Origin: Siphonodentalium dalli
Taxonomy: Eukaryota > Mollusca > Scaphopoda > Gadilida > Siphonodentaliidae
Length of the DNA stretch: 64,000 bases
Direction of reading: 5' to 3'
NCBI GenBank assembly: GCA_032622095.1
Contig: CP136069.1
Location: 100,034,278 to 100,098,277, forward strand
Shown: positions 1 through 10,707 of the stretch, one piece after another
How positions within the stretch are numbered: position 1 is the stretch's first letter
How the letters are laid out: every line of letters starts with the position of its first letter
The notes under the pieces: generated by a model
The model's input: the letters and a program-made list of their open reading frames with translations, nothing else
Database searches by the model: none
What the model was told of the DNA's origin: nothing
Program-made: the position numbers and the translations under genes

Positions 1-41
1 TCAATCTGATGATATGTCTCCCATAGCAGTTGAGGCTTAAA

Positions 42-132
42 CAGAATGAGGTCCCCAGAGGGTGAATTTGGTGATGCTAGCCCGCATTGCAGGATTGTGT
101 CATTAAATTCACCCTTTGGGGACCTCATTCTG
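42..132. repeat. Short inverted repeat (hairpin)
   Basis: Two 28-nt arms (42-69 and 105-132) are reverse complements with one mismatch and a 35-nt spacer. The arm starts CAGAATGAGGTCCCC. No coding signal accompanies it; it could be a tiny foldback element or the remains of one. Seen directly by reading both arms. Confidence 0.8.
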
Positions 133-207
133 CAAATGTCAGACACTATGTTCAGGCCTGGCTGTTCGAATATTATTTTCTTAACCACCAGTAACCAGTT
201 GAACTCA

Positions 208-318
208 TTATACCCTGATTTTGCAAAGAAAACTTGGGGGGGGGGGGGGGGAGGGGTATATTGAATTGAATTTGTCTGTCTCTATGTCAAACTGTTCTCC
301 CATCCATCCATCTGTCAT
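208..318 (+). repeat. Degenerate Helentron-like 5' end with long G tract
   Basis: A TATACCC...GGGGTATA hairpin whose second arm has expanded to a run of about 15 G, followed by GTCTGTC-type sequence. The same start (TACCCTGATTTT) recurs near 17047 with its own G runs. It is the 5' end of a relative of the TATACCCCC family and is cut off by the next element. Confidence 0.5.
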
Positions 319-884
319 TATACCCCCTTTTATACTGTTTTGCACCTGTCCGTCCGTCCGTGCATGTCTGCGTCCGTCCGTACGTCCGTCCGATGTCTGT
401 TCATGTCATAACTTGAACAGTAGTGCTCTAATCTCAATGAAATTAGGTATGGATGTTCACTACTATGAGGACATTAAATAGAGGGTTCCATCGTTTTGTT
501 CGGATTTTCCATTCTAGATTTATTCATCTTTGTTTATCTGGATATGTTGGCTTTTTGGTCTGTCTGGTGTCTTCATGTCGTAACTCCAACAGTTGTGCTG
601 GGATCTCAATGACATTTGGTATGGATGTTCACTACTATGAGGACATTCAATAGAGGGTTCCATTGTTCTGTTCCGCTTTTCCATTCTAGAGTTATTCATC
701 TTTGTTTATCTGAAAATGTTGGCTGTTTTGTCCATCTGATGTCTGTTCAGGTCATAACTTGGAACAGTAATGCTCGGATCTCAATGAAATTTTGTATTGA
801 TGTTCACCACTATGAGGACATTTAATGGCACATTCAACTGTTTTTTTTTGGTTTTTTGTTCTATAGTTATTCATCTTTGTTTAT
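319..884 (+). mobile_element. Outer TATACCCCC-family element, 5' part
   Basis: Begins TATACCCCC, followed by GTCCGTCCGTCC microsatellite and three imperfect copies of a unit of about 180 bp containing TCATAACTTGAACAGT and CAATGAAATTTGGTATGG. It stops at TTTGTTTAT and resumes at 4785, because a second copy of the same family sits inside it. Short reading frames here come from the repeated core and are not genes. Confidence 0.75.
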
Positions 885-3800
885 TATACCCCCTTTTTAG
901 CTCAACTTACTTTTGTAAGTTTGAGCTATTGCCATGGTTTGTCGTCCGTGTGTCAGTGTGTCCGTCAACAATTTCCTTTGGCGCGGGCTACAGGTTGTAC
1001 CTTTGGTCTGATCTTCATGAAATTTGTCATGAATGTTGACATTGACATGTAGATGGGAACGAGTCATTTTGGGGTCATTCGGCCAAAAAACATGGCCGCT
1101 GGCAGCCATCTTGGATTTCAAAATTCAATCCATTGGCGCGGGCTACAGGTCGTACTGTTCATCTGATCATCATGAAATTTGTCATTGATGTTAATAATGA
1201 CATGTAGATGGGAACGAGTGATTTTGGAGTTGTTCGGCCAAAAAACATGGCCGCCAGCAGCCATCTTTGATTTTACTTTTTGCATGACTCAATCCTTTGG
1301 CGCGGGCTACAGGTTGTACCTTTGCTCTAATCTTTATGAAATTTGTCATGAATGTTGACATTGACATGTAGATGGGAACGAATCATTGTGGGGTCATTCG
1401 GCCAAAAAACATGGCCGCTGGTGGTCATCTTAGATTTCAAAATTCAATCCATTGGCGCGGGCTACAGGTCGTACTGTTCGTCTGATCATCATGAAATTTG
1501 TCATGGATGTTAATATTGACATGTAGATGGGAACGAGTCATTTTGGGGTTGTTCGGCCAATAAACATGGCCGCAGGCAGCCATCTTGGATTTTACTCTTT
1601 GCATGACTAATCCTTTGGCGCGGGCTACAGGTCGTAGCTTCGATCGGAACATCATGAAATTTGTCATGGATCTTAACAATGACATGTAGATGGGAACGAG
1701 TGATTTTGGGGTCGTTCGGCCGAAAAACATGGCCCCAGCAGCCATCTTGGATTTTACTCTTTGCATGACTAAATCCTTTGGCCCGGGCTACAGGTCATAC
1801 CTTTGGTCTGATCTTTATGAAATTTGTCATGAATGTTGACATTGACATGTAGATGGGAACGAGTCATTTTGGGGTCATTCGGCCAAAAAACATGGCCGCT
1901 GGCAGCCATCTTGGATTTCAAGATTCAATCCATTGGCGCGGGCTACAGATCGTACTGTTCGCCTGATCATCATGAAATTTGTCATTGATGTTAATAATGA
2001 CATGTAGATGGGAACGAGTGATTTTGGTGTCGTTCGGCAGAAAAACATGGCCCCAGCAGCCATCTTGGATTTTACTCTTTGCATGACTAAATCCTTTGGG
2101 CCGGGCTACAGGTCGTACCTTTGGTCTGATCTTTATGAAATTTGTCATGAATGTTGACATTGACATGTAGATGGGAACGAGTCATTTTGGGGTCATTCGG
2201 CCAAAAAACATGGCCGCTGGCAGCCATCTTGGATTTCAAGATTCAATCCATTGGCGCGGGCTACAGATCGTACTGTTCGCCTGATCATCATGAAATTTGT
2301 CATTGATGTTAATAATGACATGTAGATGGGAACGAGTGATTTTGGTGTCGTTCGGCCAAAAAACATGGCCGCCAGCAGCCATCTTGGATTTTACTCTTTG
2401 CATGACTAAATCCTTTGGCGCGGGCTACAGGTTGTACCTTTGGTCTAATCTTTATGAAATTTGTCATGAATGTTGACATTGACATGTAGATGGGAACGAG
2501 TCATTTTGGGGTCGTTCGGCCAATAAACATGGCCGCCAGCAGCCATCTTGGATTTTACTATTTGCATGACTAAATCCTTTGGCACGGGCTACAGGTCGTA
2601 CCTTTGGTCTGATCTTTATGAAATTTGTCATGAATGTTGACATTGACATGTAGATGGGAACGAGTCATTTTGGGGTCATTCGGCCAAAAAACATGGCCAC
2701 TGGCAGCCATCTTGGATTTCAAGATTCAATCCATTGGCGCGGGCTACAGGTCGTACTGTTCGTCTGATCATCATGAAATTTGTCATTGATGTTAATAATG
2801 ACATGTAGATGGAACGAGTGATTTTGGGGTCGTTCGGCCCAAAAAACATGGCTGCCAGCAGCCATCTTGGATTTTACTCTTTGCACGACTAAATCCTTTG
2901 GCGCGGGCTATAGGTTGCCTTTGGTCTAATCTTTATAAAATTTGTCATGAACGTTGACATTGACATGTAGATGGGATCGAGTCGTTTTGGGGTCATTCGG
3001 TCAAAAAACATGGCCGCCAGCAGCCATCTTGGATTTTACTCTTTGCATGACTAAATCCTTTGGTGCGGGCTACAGGTCGTAGCTTTGGTCAGATGGTCAT
3101 GAAATTTGTCATGAATTATAACAATGACATGTAGATGGGAGCGAGTCGTTTTGGGGTCATTCGGTCAAAAAACATGGCCACCAGCATTTTACTCTTTGCA
3201 TGACTAAATCCTTTGGCATGGGCTACAGGTCATACCTTTGGTCTGATCTTTATTAAATTTACACTGACATGTAGATGGGAACGAGTGATTTTGGAGTCGT
3301 TCGGCCAAAAAACATGGCCACCAGCAGCCATCTTGGATTTTACTCTTTGCATGACTAAATCCTTTGGCACGGGCTACAGGTTGTACCTTTGGTCTAATCT
3401 TTATGAAATTTGTCATGAATGTTGACAATGACATGTAGATGGGATCGAATCATTGTGGGGTCATTCGGCCATCTTGGATTTCAAAATTCAATCCATTGGC
3501 GCGGTCTACAGGTCGTACTGTTCGTCTGATCATCATGAAATTTGTAGGTCGTAGCTTTGGTCAGATCTTCATAAAATTTGTCATGGATGTTAACAATTAT
3601 ACGTAGATGGGAACGAGTCCTTTTGGGGTCAATTGGCCAAAAAAAATGGCCACCAGCAGCCATCTTGTATTTTACTCTTTGCATCACTAAATCCTTTGGC
3701 GCAGGTTAGACATTTCAATTAGCACCTTTCCTATTCCTCCATTTACTGTCAACCATTAAATTATTCCCCTACCTAATTTGAGCTACAGTGTCATTGACAC

Positions 3801-4784
3801 TTTCATTTTTTTTAAAGGGGGGTATACTGTTTTGCACCTTTCCGTCCGTGCATGTGTGCGTGCGTACGTCTGTCCGATGTCTGTTCATGTCATAACTTGA
3901 ACAAAAGTGCTCGGATCTCAATGAAATTAGGTATGGATGTTCACTACTATGAGTACATTAAATAGAGGGTTCCATCGTTTTGTTCGGATTTTCCATTATA
4001 GAGTTATTAATCTTTGTTTATCTGGAAATGTTGAATTTTTGGTCCATCTGGTGTCTGTTCATGTCGTAACTTCAACAGTTGTGCTGGGATCTCAATGACA
4101 TTTGGTATGGATGTTCACAACTATGAGGACATTAAATAGAGGGTTCCATCGTTTTGTTCGGATTTTCCATTCTAGAGTTGTTCATCTTTGTTTATCTGGA
4201 AATGTTGGATTTTTGGTCCGTCTGGTGTCTGTTCATGTTATAACATGAACAGTAGTGCTCGCATCTCAATGAAATTTGGTATGGATGTTATTATTCATCT
4301 TTGTTTATCTGGAAATGTTGGCTTTTTGGTCTGTCTGGTGTCTGTTCATGTCGTAACTTCAACAGTTGTGCTGGGATCTCAATGAAATTTGGTATGGATG
4401 TTCACCACTGTGAGTACATTCAATAGAGGGTTCCATTGTTCTGTTTGGCTTTTCCATTCTAGAGTTATTCAAGTTCGTTTATCTGGACATGTTGGCTGTT
4501 TGGTCCATCCGATGTCTGTTCAGGTCATAACTTGGAACAGTAATGCTCGGATTTCAATGAAATTTTATATGGATGTTCACCACTATGAGGACATTTAAAT
4601 TAATGGCATATTCAACTGTTTTGTTTTGTTTTTTGTGTTATAGTTATTCATCTTCGTTTATATGAAAATGCTGATTTTTGGGTCTATCTGTCTGAGTATA
4701 TATAGCAGTCATAAGTTATAGATATGCCCACACTAGGCGGTATGCCACTAGGGAGTATGTACCGGACGACAGTCCACCTCTTGT
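885..4784 (+). mobile_element. Inner TATACCCCC-family element, itself split by a tandem-repeat element
   Basis: The 5' motif TATACCCCCTTTT lies at 885-897. The matching hairpin arm TTTAAAGGGGGGTATACTG appears only at 3811, after the insertion at 898-3806. The body again carries the GTCCGTCC and CAATGAAATTTGGTATGG blocks. The 3' end at about 4752-4784 is a GGGAGTATG motif, the palindrome GGACGACAGTCC and CTCTTGT. The outer element resumes immediately after it. Confidence 0.7.
898..3806 (+). mobile_element. Long AGCTCAACTT-family (pearl/HINE-like) element with about 17 tandem units
   Basis: The 5' end TAGCTCAACTT folds with AAGTTTGAGCTA. The 3' end has a reverse-complement motif (TTTGAGCTA) followed by the perfect palindrome GTGTCATTGACAC and TTTCAT. 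Between them are about 17 imperfect units starting near GGCGCGGGCTACAGG (about 980, 1135, 1299, 1454, 1617, 1781, 1935...). Spacing alternates near 155 and 164 bp, so the real repeat is a dimer of about 319 bp. Subterminal inverted repeats, a 3' palindrome, central tandem repeats and insertion within a T run match Helentron-associated elements and mollusc pearl elements. No replicase or helicase is encoded. Confidence 0.8.
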
Positions 4785-4905
4785 ATGAAAATGTTGATTT
4801 TTTGGGTCCAATCTGTCTGTATAGCTGTCATAAGTTATAGATATGCCCACACTAGGCGGTAATCCACAAGGGGGTATGCACCGGACGACAGTCCATCTCT
4901 TGTTA
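4785..4905 (+). mobile_element. Outer TATACCCCC-family element, 3' part
   Basis: Resumes the sequence interrupted at 884 (TTTGTTTAT continuing to ATGAAAATGTTGATTTTT, as in the intact order near 4650) and ends GGGGGTATGCACC, the palindrome GGACGACAGTCC and ATCTCTTGTT. Confidence 0.75.
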
Positions 4906-6976
4906 TGTCTCTATCCGTCCATCAATTGTTTTCTTCTCCAGATACATATTAAAGACCAAATGGGTTTATATATTTTGGTGTGGATGTCCCCTTGGTGACG
5001 TAGATTCAGATTTGTTCAAATGAGTTCATCAGGTCTAATAGGTGAGAAGCCAGGGCCATAACTCTTTCCTTCCATAGTAATTCTTAAAACAATTTCTTCA
5101 TCGGGCCTATTGAGCTTATGTTTGGTATGGAGGGTCCTTCGGTGACTGGGGTTTAAATTTATTCAGATTAGGGGTCATTTTAAGAAATTTTAGGAAAATC
5201 AGTTCAGTTCAACTATTATAATCTACCATCTAAAATTACCAAATGAATGGATCTCATAGATGGGGATTCACGTTTGTTCAAATAGGGGTGGAGATAAGAG
5301 ATTTAATTATCAACCAGCCACCCTACCTGTGCTTTTTGATACTGGTATAATAATGTATAGATTCCTCTTGATTTCTAAGCTGCCTGGGTGGGGGGGGGGG
5401 GTGTGGGCAATGGGGCGGAAGTGTAGAGGGGGTGGGGTTTTGACCCCCCCCCCCCCACCCTAACCCTAACCCCCCCCCCCACTTTGATCAAAATGTTTGA
5501 ACAAGTTAGAAATTTCATGCCTGATGGGGTTACATTTGATTTTTCAACCAGTAACAGTCCATATTTTCCTACTTTGGATTAAACTGTGGGACCGAAATGA
5601 CCACAAATTTTAACTTTATGGGGGCATGACAGGTTGGAAATTTCCAAGTTCGAAAGCTTGAAGTACTTGTAACAGTTGTAAAATTTCATTCTAAGAGGGA
5701 TGTGCAAAAGGAATTTTGTGAACTTAGGACTGTGGTCTGGTTGTCTTGTTTTAAATGGGGTCACCTGGTCAAATAGGGGCCAAGCGAAGGACAGTTTTCC
5801 TTTTAATATGCTTCCTTCACAAGGACCATCAGGTCTATTTTACTGATATTTATTATGGTTCTTTGGTGTCTGCGATTCAAATTTATTCAGATGGGGTCAC
5901 CAGGTTAAATAGGGTGGACCAGGGACATAACTATGTCTCTATAGTAATACTTAAAATGTCTTCTCAAGAGAGGTTGGACTATTTAGCTTACATATAGTAT
6001 GGAGGATCCTTTAGTGACTGAGATTCAGATTTGTTAACATGAGGTCAACTTGTTAAGAAATGACGGGGCTATGGGGACTTCACTTAAAACATCTCCCTTG
6101 GAACTAGCTGACTGATTAATCTAACATACATGTATGGTGTTTTGGGTCCATGGATAATTGGGCTTCAAACATGTCTAAATGGTTTTATAAAAAGGCGCTT
6201 GTGAGATTGGAAATTTCCAACAATTGAGAAAGTTTGAGATGTCGGTTGTGAAATTCCAACCTAAGACTTTGGAGTCTGGAGCCCAGTTGGGATGGGACTT
6301 GTTGAACTGGAGGAGGGCGGTGATCAGTAGTGTACAGTTGGTAATTTCAAGGTAGATATTCACCGATCTACATACATGAAGCCTCTCTAGCCACATATCC
6401 TGTTTAGATCTACTTCTTTTAAAGTGATTATGAAAAGTTCTGACTATTGTGTCTCCAGAGTCCCAGTCGTATCAGTCTTTGCAGTCTGGTGAGCGACCCC
6501 ACAGTCATTGACTGTCTAATGTGTACCCATACCATGTGTGGTTTAAAGATATCAATAGTGGTGCCATTCGAGACAGGGGTCCACAGAGGGTGAGAGAGAC
6601 ACAAACATTTATAAATAATATGTTTAGCGCCGGTTTCCACCAGACTGAAATTCGAGGAATCTAATCGTGTGGTTTAAATACGCCAAATTGGTGCCGTTTG
6701 GGTGAGCGATATGGGGGCTCTAAATTTGATATGAATTTGTATAATTGCCAATTTTCAACAATTTTATATATATTCCTCTCCATAATGAGTCTTAAGTTTG
6801 TGGTTTAATTGTGTCAAATGTGGCGTCGCTTGAGTCCGAAATGCGGGTGGGTCACCAAAACTGATAGAAATATGTTTAGTGCCAATTAACATCAAATTCA
6901 TACACATTCTTCTCAAATTATACGAGGAATCAAATCGTGCGTGTTAAAAACATCACATTTGGTGCCTAGATATATT
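4906..6976. repeat. Old dispersed repeats with G/C homopolymers
   Basis: No exon was found. The stretch is degenerate repeat sequence with phrases such as GATTTGTTCAAATGAG that recur near 13975, 17000 and 8690. About 5800-6060 recurs at 8455-8700. About 5600-5750 recurs at about 26640-26800. About 6460-6520 recurs near 28300-28375 and 39640-39705. A G run (5391-5401) and C runs (5446-5480) flank a short telomere-like motif. Confidence 0.5.
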
Positions 6977-7493
6977 TATCCCCCGCCAAATTGAAAATTT
7001 GCGGGGGAAAAAGGAATGGGTTCCGTCCGTCCGTCCTGAATTTGTAAGAGTCATAACCTGAACAAATGTCCACGGATTTCAAAGATTTTTGGTATATGAG
7101 TTCACCTGACCATTACCTAGAATGAGTTTGCAAGCCAGGTCCGGCTGGATATTTTTACCGGAGTTATTGGACTTGGGTAAATTCACAAATAGCACAGGGC
7201 TCATTTCCACAAATCCTAACGGATTTCAAAGATTTTTGGTATATGAGTTCACATGACCAGTATCATAACGGGTTAGCAAACCAGGTCCGGCCGGATATTT
7301 TCAGCTGAGTTATTGGATTTGACGTCGCATGGCTAATTTCCACAAATGTCAGTACCTAAAATGAGTTCGCAAGCCAGGCATTTTGACAAAATCCCACCTC
7401 TTGTTTAGCACATACTGAGAACGCAAACATTGAGAATGCACTTCCCCAACTGCACAATTCGGCGGGGGATACAGTCACATGCGACTGCTTGTT
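6974..7493 (+). mobile_element. ATCCCCCGCC-family Helentron-like element, complete
   Basis: The 5' motif TATCCCCCGCC pairs with GCGGGGG to form a hairpin, followed by GTCCGTCCGTCC and two core copies (GGATTTCAAAGATTTTTGGT). The 3' end is GGCGGGGGATA, the reverse complement of the 5' motif, then a CAGTC...GACTG hairpin and CTTGTT. Its terminal motif differs from the other families but its plan is the same. Confidence 0.75.
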
Positions 7494-7738
7494 GCAAATA
7501 TATTTCTGTCTATGTGTTCTATATATAACTTCACGGGGTATAATCGAGATGGCACCAGGGGGTTCTAACAGTGGTAAATTTTACGAGGAAGATAATGGTG
7601 TTAAAATATTAGAATAGCTCATGTTAATATTATAACACAATTGAGTCTGCCCCATTCAATATTGTTTCCACAAAAAAGTTACAAGAGATATGGAAATGTA
7701 TAGAAGGCCTGTTCAGCAATAGTGGTCACAGTGTGCGG

Positions 7739-8005
7739 TCAAATATAATTTCTTCTGAGATAAAATAAAACTGAGTCGGTGGCACATGACTTTTCAGGAT
7801 CCTCCAATACTGACATCTGACAAGGTGATATCTGCTCAATATACAGAGTATATCTTTCATGTTTTAGAACAGACTCGTCGTCTAACATAAACGACTCAAA
7901 ATCTTGCTCTGTGTCGGGCACATGTAGCTGATAAGCATTCATAGCGACATTCCTTTTAAACTGAGAATAATTAGCCAGTATATAGCACAATGAACAGATG
8001 AGCAC
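7739..8005 (-). other. Unassigned 88-codon open frame
   Basis: An ATG-started frame lying outside the obvious repeats. The predicted peptide is hydrophilic and acidic in its middle (for example DTEQDFESFMLDDESVLKHE) and starts with a short hydrophobic stretch. I do not recognise it. It lies antisense to the only gene and has no visible partner exon. It could be a fragment of a mobile-element or host protein, or chance. Confidence 0.2.
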
Positions 8006-8444
8006 CTGGCCATTTCTTTAAAAACAACTTTATCTTCATGGAGATATGAAAGCCAGGTGTCCCCAAAATATTTGTCAAACCTACTGGATTGATTGATACA
8101 TTTCTATGTAAAACCCAATTGTCGTCTTTTATTTTTTATGTGTATGATTTTCTTGTTATAACGTCTGAAGTATATGCAGTTGTAAATAAATAAATAGTTC
8201 TTTATTGGTGGGACAGATTAATCGCGATAAACAAAATGACAATCGCTCCGATCCGACAAGGTGAGCTACTACTTATATTCCATGTGTAAGAATCGTGTTT
8301 TCTGTGATGCTATTTGGATATATAATTTATGAGAATATGTGTAATGCTTTGAACAAGAGTATCCTCTATTCCCACCATATGCCCACAATATGCAGAGGGT
8401 TTCACATCACTTTAACCTGGGCAAAACAGGGTAACCCTGCTAGT

Positions 8445-8890
8445 TCTTAATATGTTTCCTTCACAAGAACCATCAGGTCTATTTTACTGATAATTAATAT
8501 GAAGGGTTCTTCGCTGACTGGGATTCAAATTTATTCAGATGGGGTTACCAGGTCAAATTGTGTGGGACCAGTGACATAACTATTTGTCTCTATAGTAATT
8601 CTTAAAATGTCTTCTCAAGAGAAGTTGGACTATTTAGCTTACATATAGTATGGATGGTCCTTTGGTGACTGAGATTCAGATTTGTTTAAAAGAAATGGTG
8701 GAGACTTACCCCTTTTCTGTCTAATAAAATCATTGATATATCAAACTCATTAAAACATCTACCTTGGAACCACCTGGCTGATTAATCTGACATAGTGTTT
8801 AGGGTCCATGGATAATTGGGCTTCAAACTTTTCTAAATGGTTTTTAGCTCAAGGTGCTTGTGAATTGGAAATTTCCAACAATTGAGAATA
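8445..8890 (+). repeat. Dispersed repeat, second copy
   Basis: Closely similar over several hundred bases to about 5800-6170, sharing CTTCACAAGAACCATCAGG, AAAATGTCTTCTCAAGAG and the following GGTTGGACTATTTAGC block. This is evidence of a dispersed family, not a gene. The stretches either side (8006-8444 and 8891-9042) show nothing recognisable. Confidence 0.6.
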
Positions 8891-9042
8891 TAATAGCATA
8901 GCGAAGGCAAACGGAGATATTAAATAGATATTCGCCACCGATTGTCAAATCAAATATGAATCGAATATGCAGGTTGAATCGAATATCATTTCATATACCA
9001 AATATTTGCTGGACCCTATACAAGCCATTCCAAGTTATAATG

Positions 9043-9840
9043 AAAGTGTCAATGACATTGTAGCTCAACTTGGAAAGGGAATAATTTCATGTGTTCAGTC
9101 AATGGGGCGATTAGGAATGCGGAAAGTTGAAAGGTCTAAGTAATACTAGATTATCAACATGAAGATATATATATAGTAAAATCCTAGATGGTTGCTGACA
9201 GCTATGTTTTCTAATCAAATTCAAAAACATTTAATAGCTTCCACCTAGTAGATCAATATCGAGAATAATGTGAAGTTTGGTGATGATCGGATGAGGGAAG
9301 TGTACTATAGGGTGTGCCAAAGGATTTAGTCATGCAAAGAGTAAAATCCAAGATGACTGCCAGTGGACATGTTTTATGGCCGCCAGCGGCCATCTTGGAT
9401 TTCAAAATTAAGTCCTTTAGCACGAGCTACAGGTTGTATCATGAAATTTGTCGTCAATGTTAATATTGACATGTAGATGGGAACGAATCATTTTGGGGTC
9501 ATTTGGCCATCAAACATGGCCGCTGGCAGCCATCTTGGATTTTACTCTTTGCATGACTAAATCCATTGGCATGGGCTACAGGTCCTCCCTTCCTCAGATC
9601 ATCATGAAATTTTCATGGATGTTAATGTTTATGTAGAAGGGAAGAGTCGTTTTGGGGCCATTCTGTCATAAAACATGGCCACTGGCAGCCATCTTGAATT
9701 TTACTCTTTGCATCAGCTGTTTGCATGACTAAATCGTTGGGCATGGGCTGCAGGTCGTACTTTCGATCGGATCATTCTGAAATTTGTCATAGCCATTGAC
9801 ATGAGATGGGGAAGAGTCATTTTTGGATCATTTGGCAAAA
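9043..9840. mobile_element. Rearranged AGCTCAACTT-family elements, head against head
   Basis: The first part (to about 9370) is antisense: it opens with AGTGTCAATGACATTGTAGC, the reverse complement of the family's 3' end, then TTAGTCATGCAAAGAGTAAA. From about 9375 the orientation switches to sense, with three tandem units carrying GCCAGCGGCCATCTTGGATT-type blocks. The inversion point lies inside the tandem unit. It is the only clearly antisense copy noticed in the window. Confidence 0.6.
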
Positions 9841-10195
9841 AAATCAATGACAAACGTCACCGCCAGCTGCACACTCTGCAGCTCTCATTTATTGATGAAA
9901 TGTTAGCAATTAACATAATTTCATCTACACATATACAACAAAATGCATTTTACTGCACATTTTTACGCTCCTTTTTCATCATTCCATTCATTGCTTATAA
10001 ATTTTTTTTAACTTCTTGTATGTAAAATTTGTCATCAAAAGTCTGGCAACATACTCAAATGTTAGTTATTTGAATGTTCCGAACATCTTATGCGCTTGGC
10101 TTATAAAAGACTAAATATTCTATATCGGTATAATTTAATGGTAAATCCATTCAGTAATTAAATGGTTAATACTAATTTCTGTTAATCTTTTACAG

Positions 10196-10417
10196 AGGGC
10201 AATGTACCCTCCCCATCAGATGCCAAATAAGCCTGAAGAAGATGAGGAAATTTGGAAACAACGGCGGGCCAGACAGACTGCAGAAGAAGTATCATCAGCT
10301 GTAGAACGAGCAAGAAAGAGGAGGGAAGAAGAAGAAAAACGAGTGGAAGCAGAAAAGAAGGCAGTCTCTGGTGATAGGCAAAAGCCCTTTGATGAAAGGC
10401 CGAAGAAAGAAGAGAAG
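10196..10417 (+). CDS. PRRC2: PRRC2-like, in-window exon 1 (acidic stretch and coiled coil)
   Basis: Acceptor TTTTACAG, donor AAG|GTATTA, phase 0 at both ends, 74 codons. The segment begins PEEDEEIWKQRR and continues into the heptad-like helix SSAVERARKRREEEEKR. This matches the PRRC2 block in which D/E residues precede a conserved W-R-Q-R-R, followed by a (S/A)-A-V-E-R-A-R-(R/K)-R-R-E-E-E-E segment. It is the strongest single marker of the family here. The block is likely a surface helix for protein or RNA contact. The ATG at 10202 is internal and should not be taken as a start, because upstream family domains are missing from the window. Confidence 0.9.
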
Positions 10418-10707
10418 GTATTATCTCTTCCAAACTTTGGTCTTCCATGCAAGGATGGGGTAATGATAATGCATTTTCTGAAGTAATGAAAAGTAATTTG
10501 TAATGGATATTTTTCGCATTACTTGTAAATTCAGTAAGGTCATTAAAATAAAAAATCTGTTCTCGAGCACTGCTGGCGTCACTAAAAATCCTGACGCATC
10601 TAAAAAAGATTTCGGTCTCTCGGTCTGTTTCTAATTATATGCCCTTTGAGAAAAGGTTGTATTATGTAATGAGTCTGTCTGTCTGTCTGGCTGTCCATCC
10701 GCCCATC

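Noticed and set aside
980..3700. CRISPR-like regular array
   Set aside because: The units are contiguous tandem repeats of about 155-164 bp with no unique spacers, in a eukaryotic intron-rich sequence.
453..4600. Several frames with peptides like ISMKFGMDVHYYEDI
   Set aside because: They repeat in step with the non-coding element core and lack conservation of longer frames. They are translations of a repeat.
10202..10204. ATG at the head of the first exon as a gene start
   Set aside because: An acceptor site lies directly upstream, the coding frame continues into it, and the family's N-terminal domain is missing, so the gene starts outside the window. The same applies to ATGs at 13222 and 59256.
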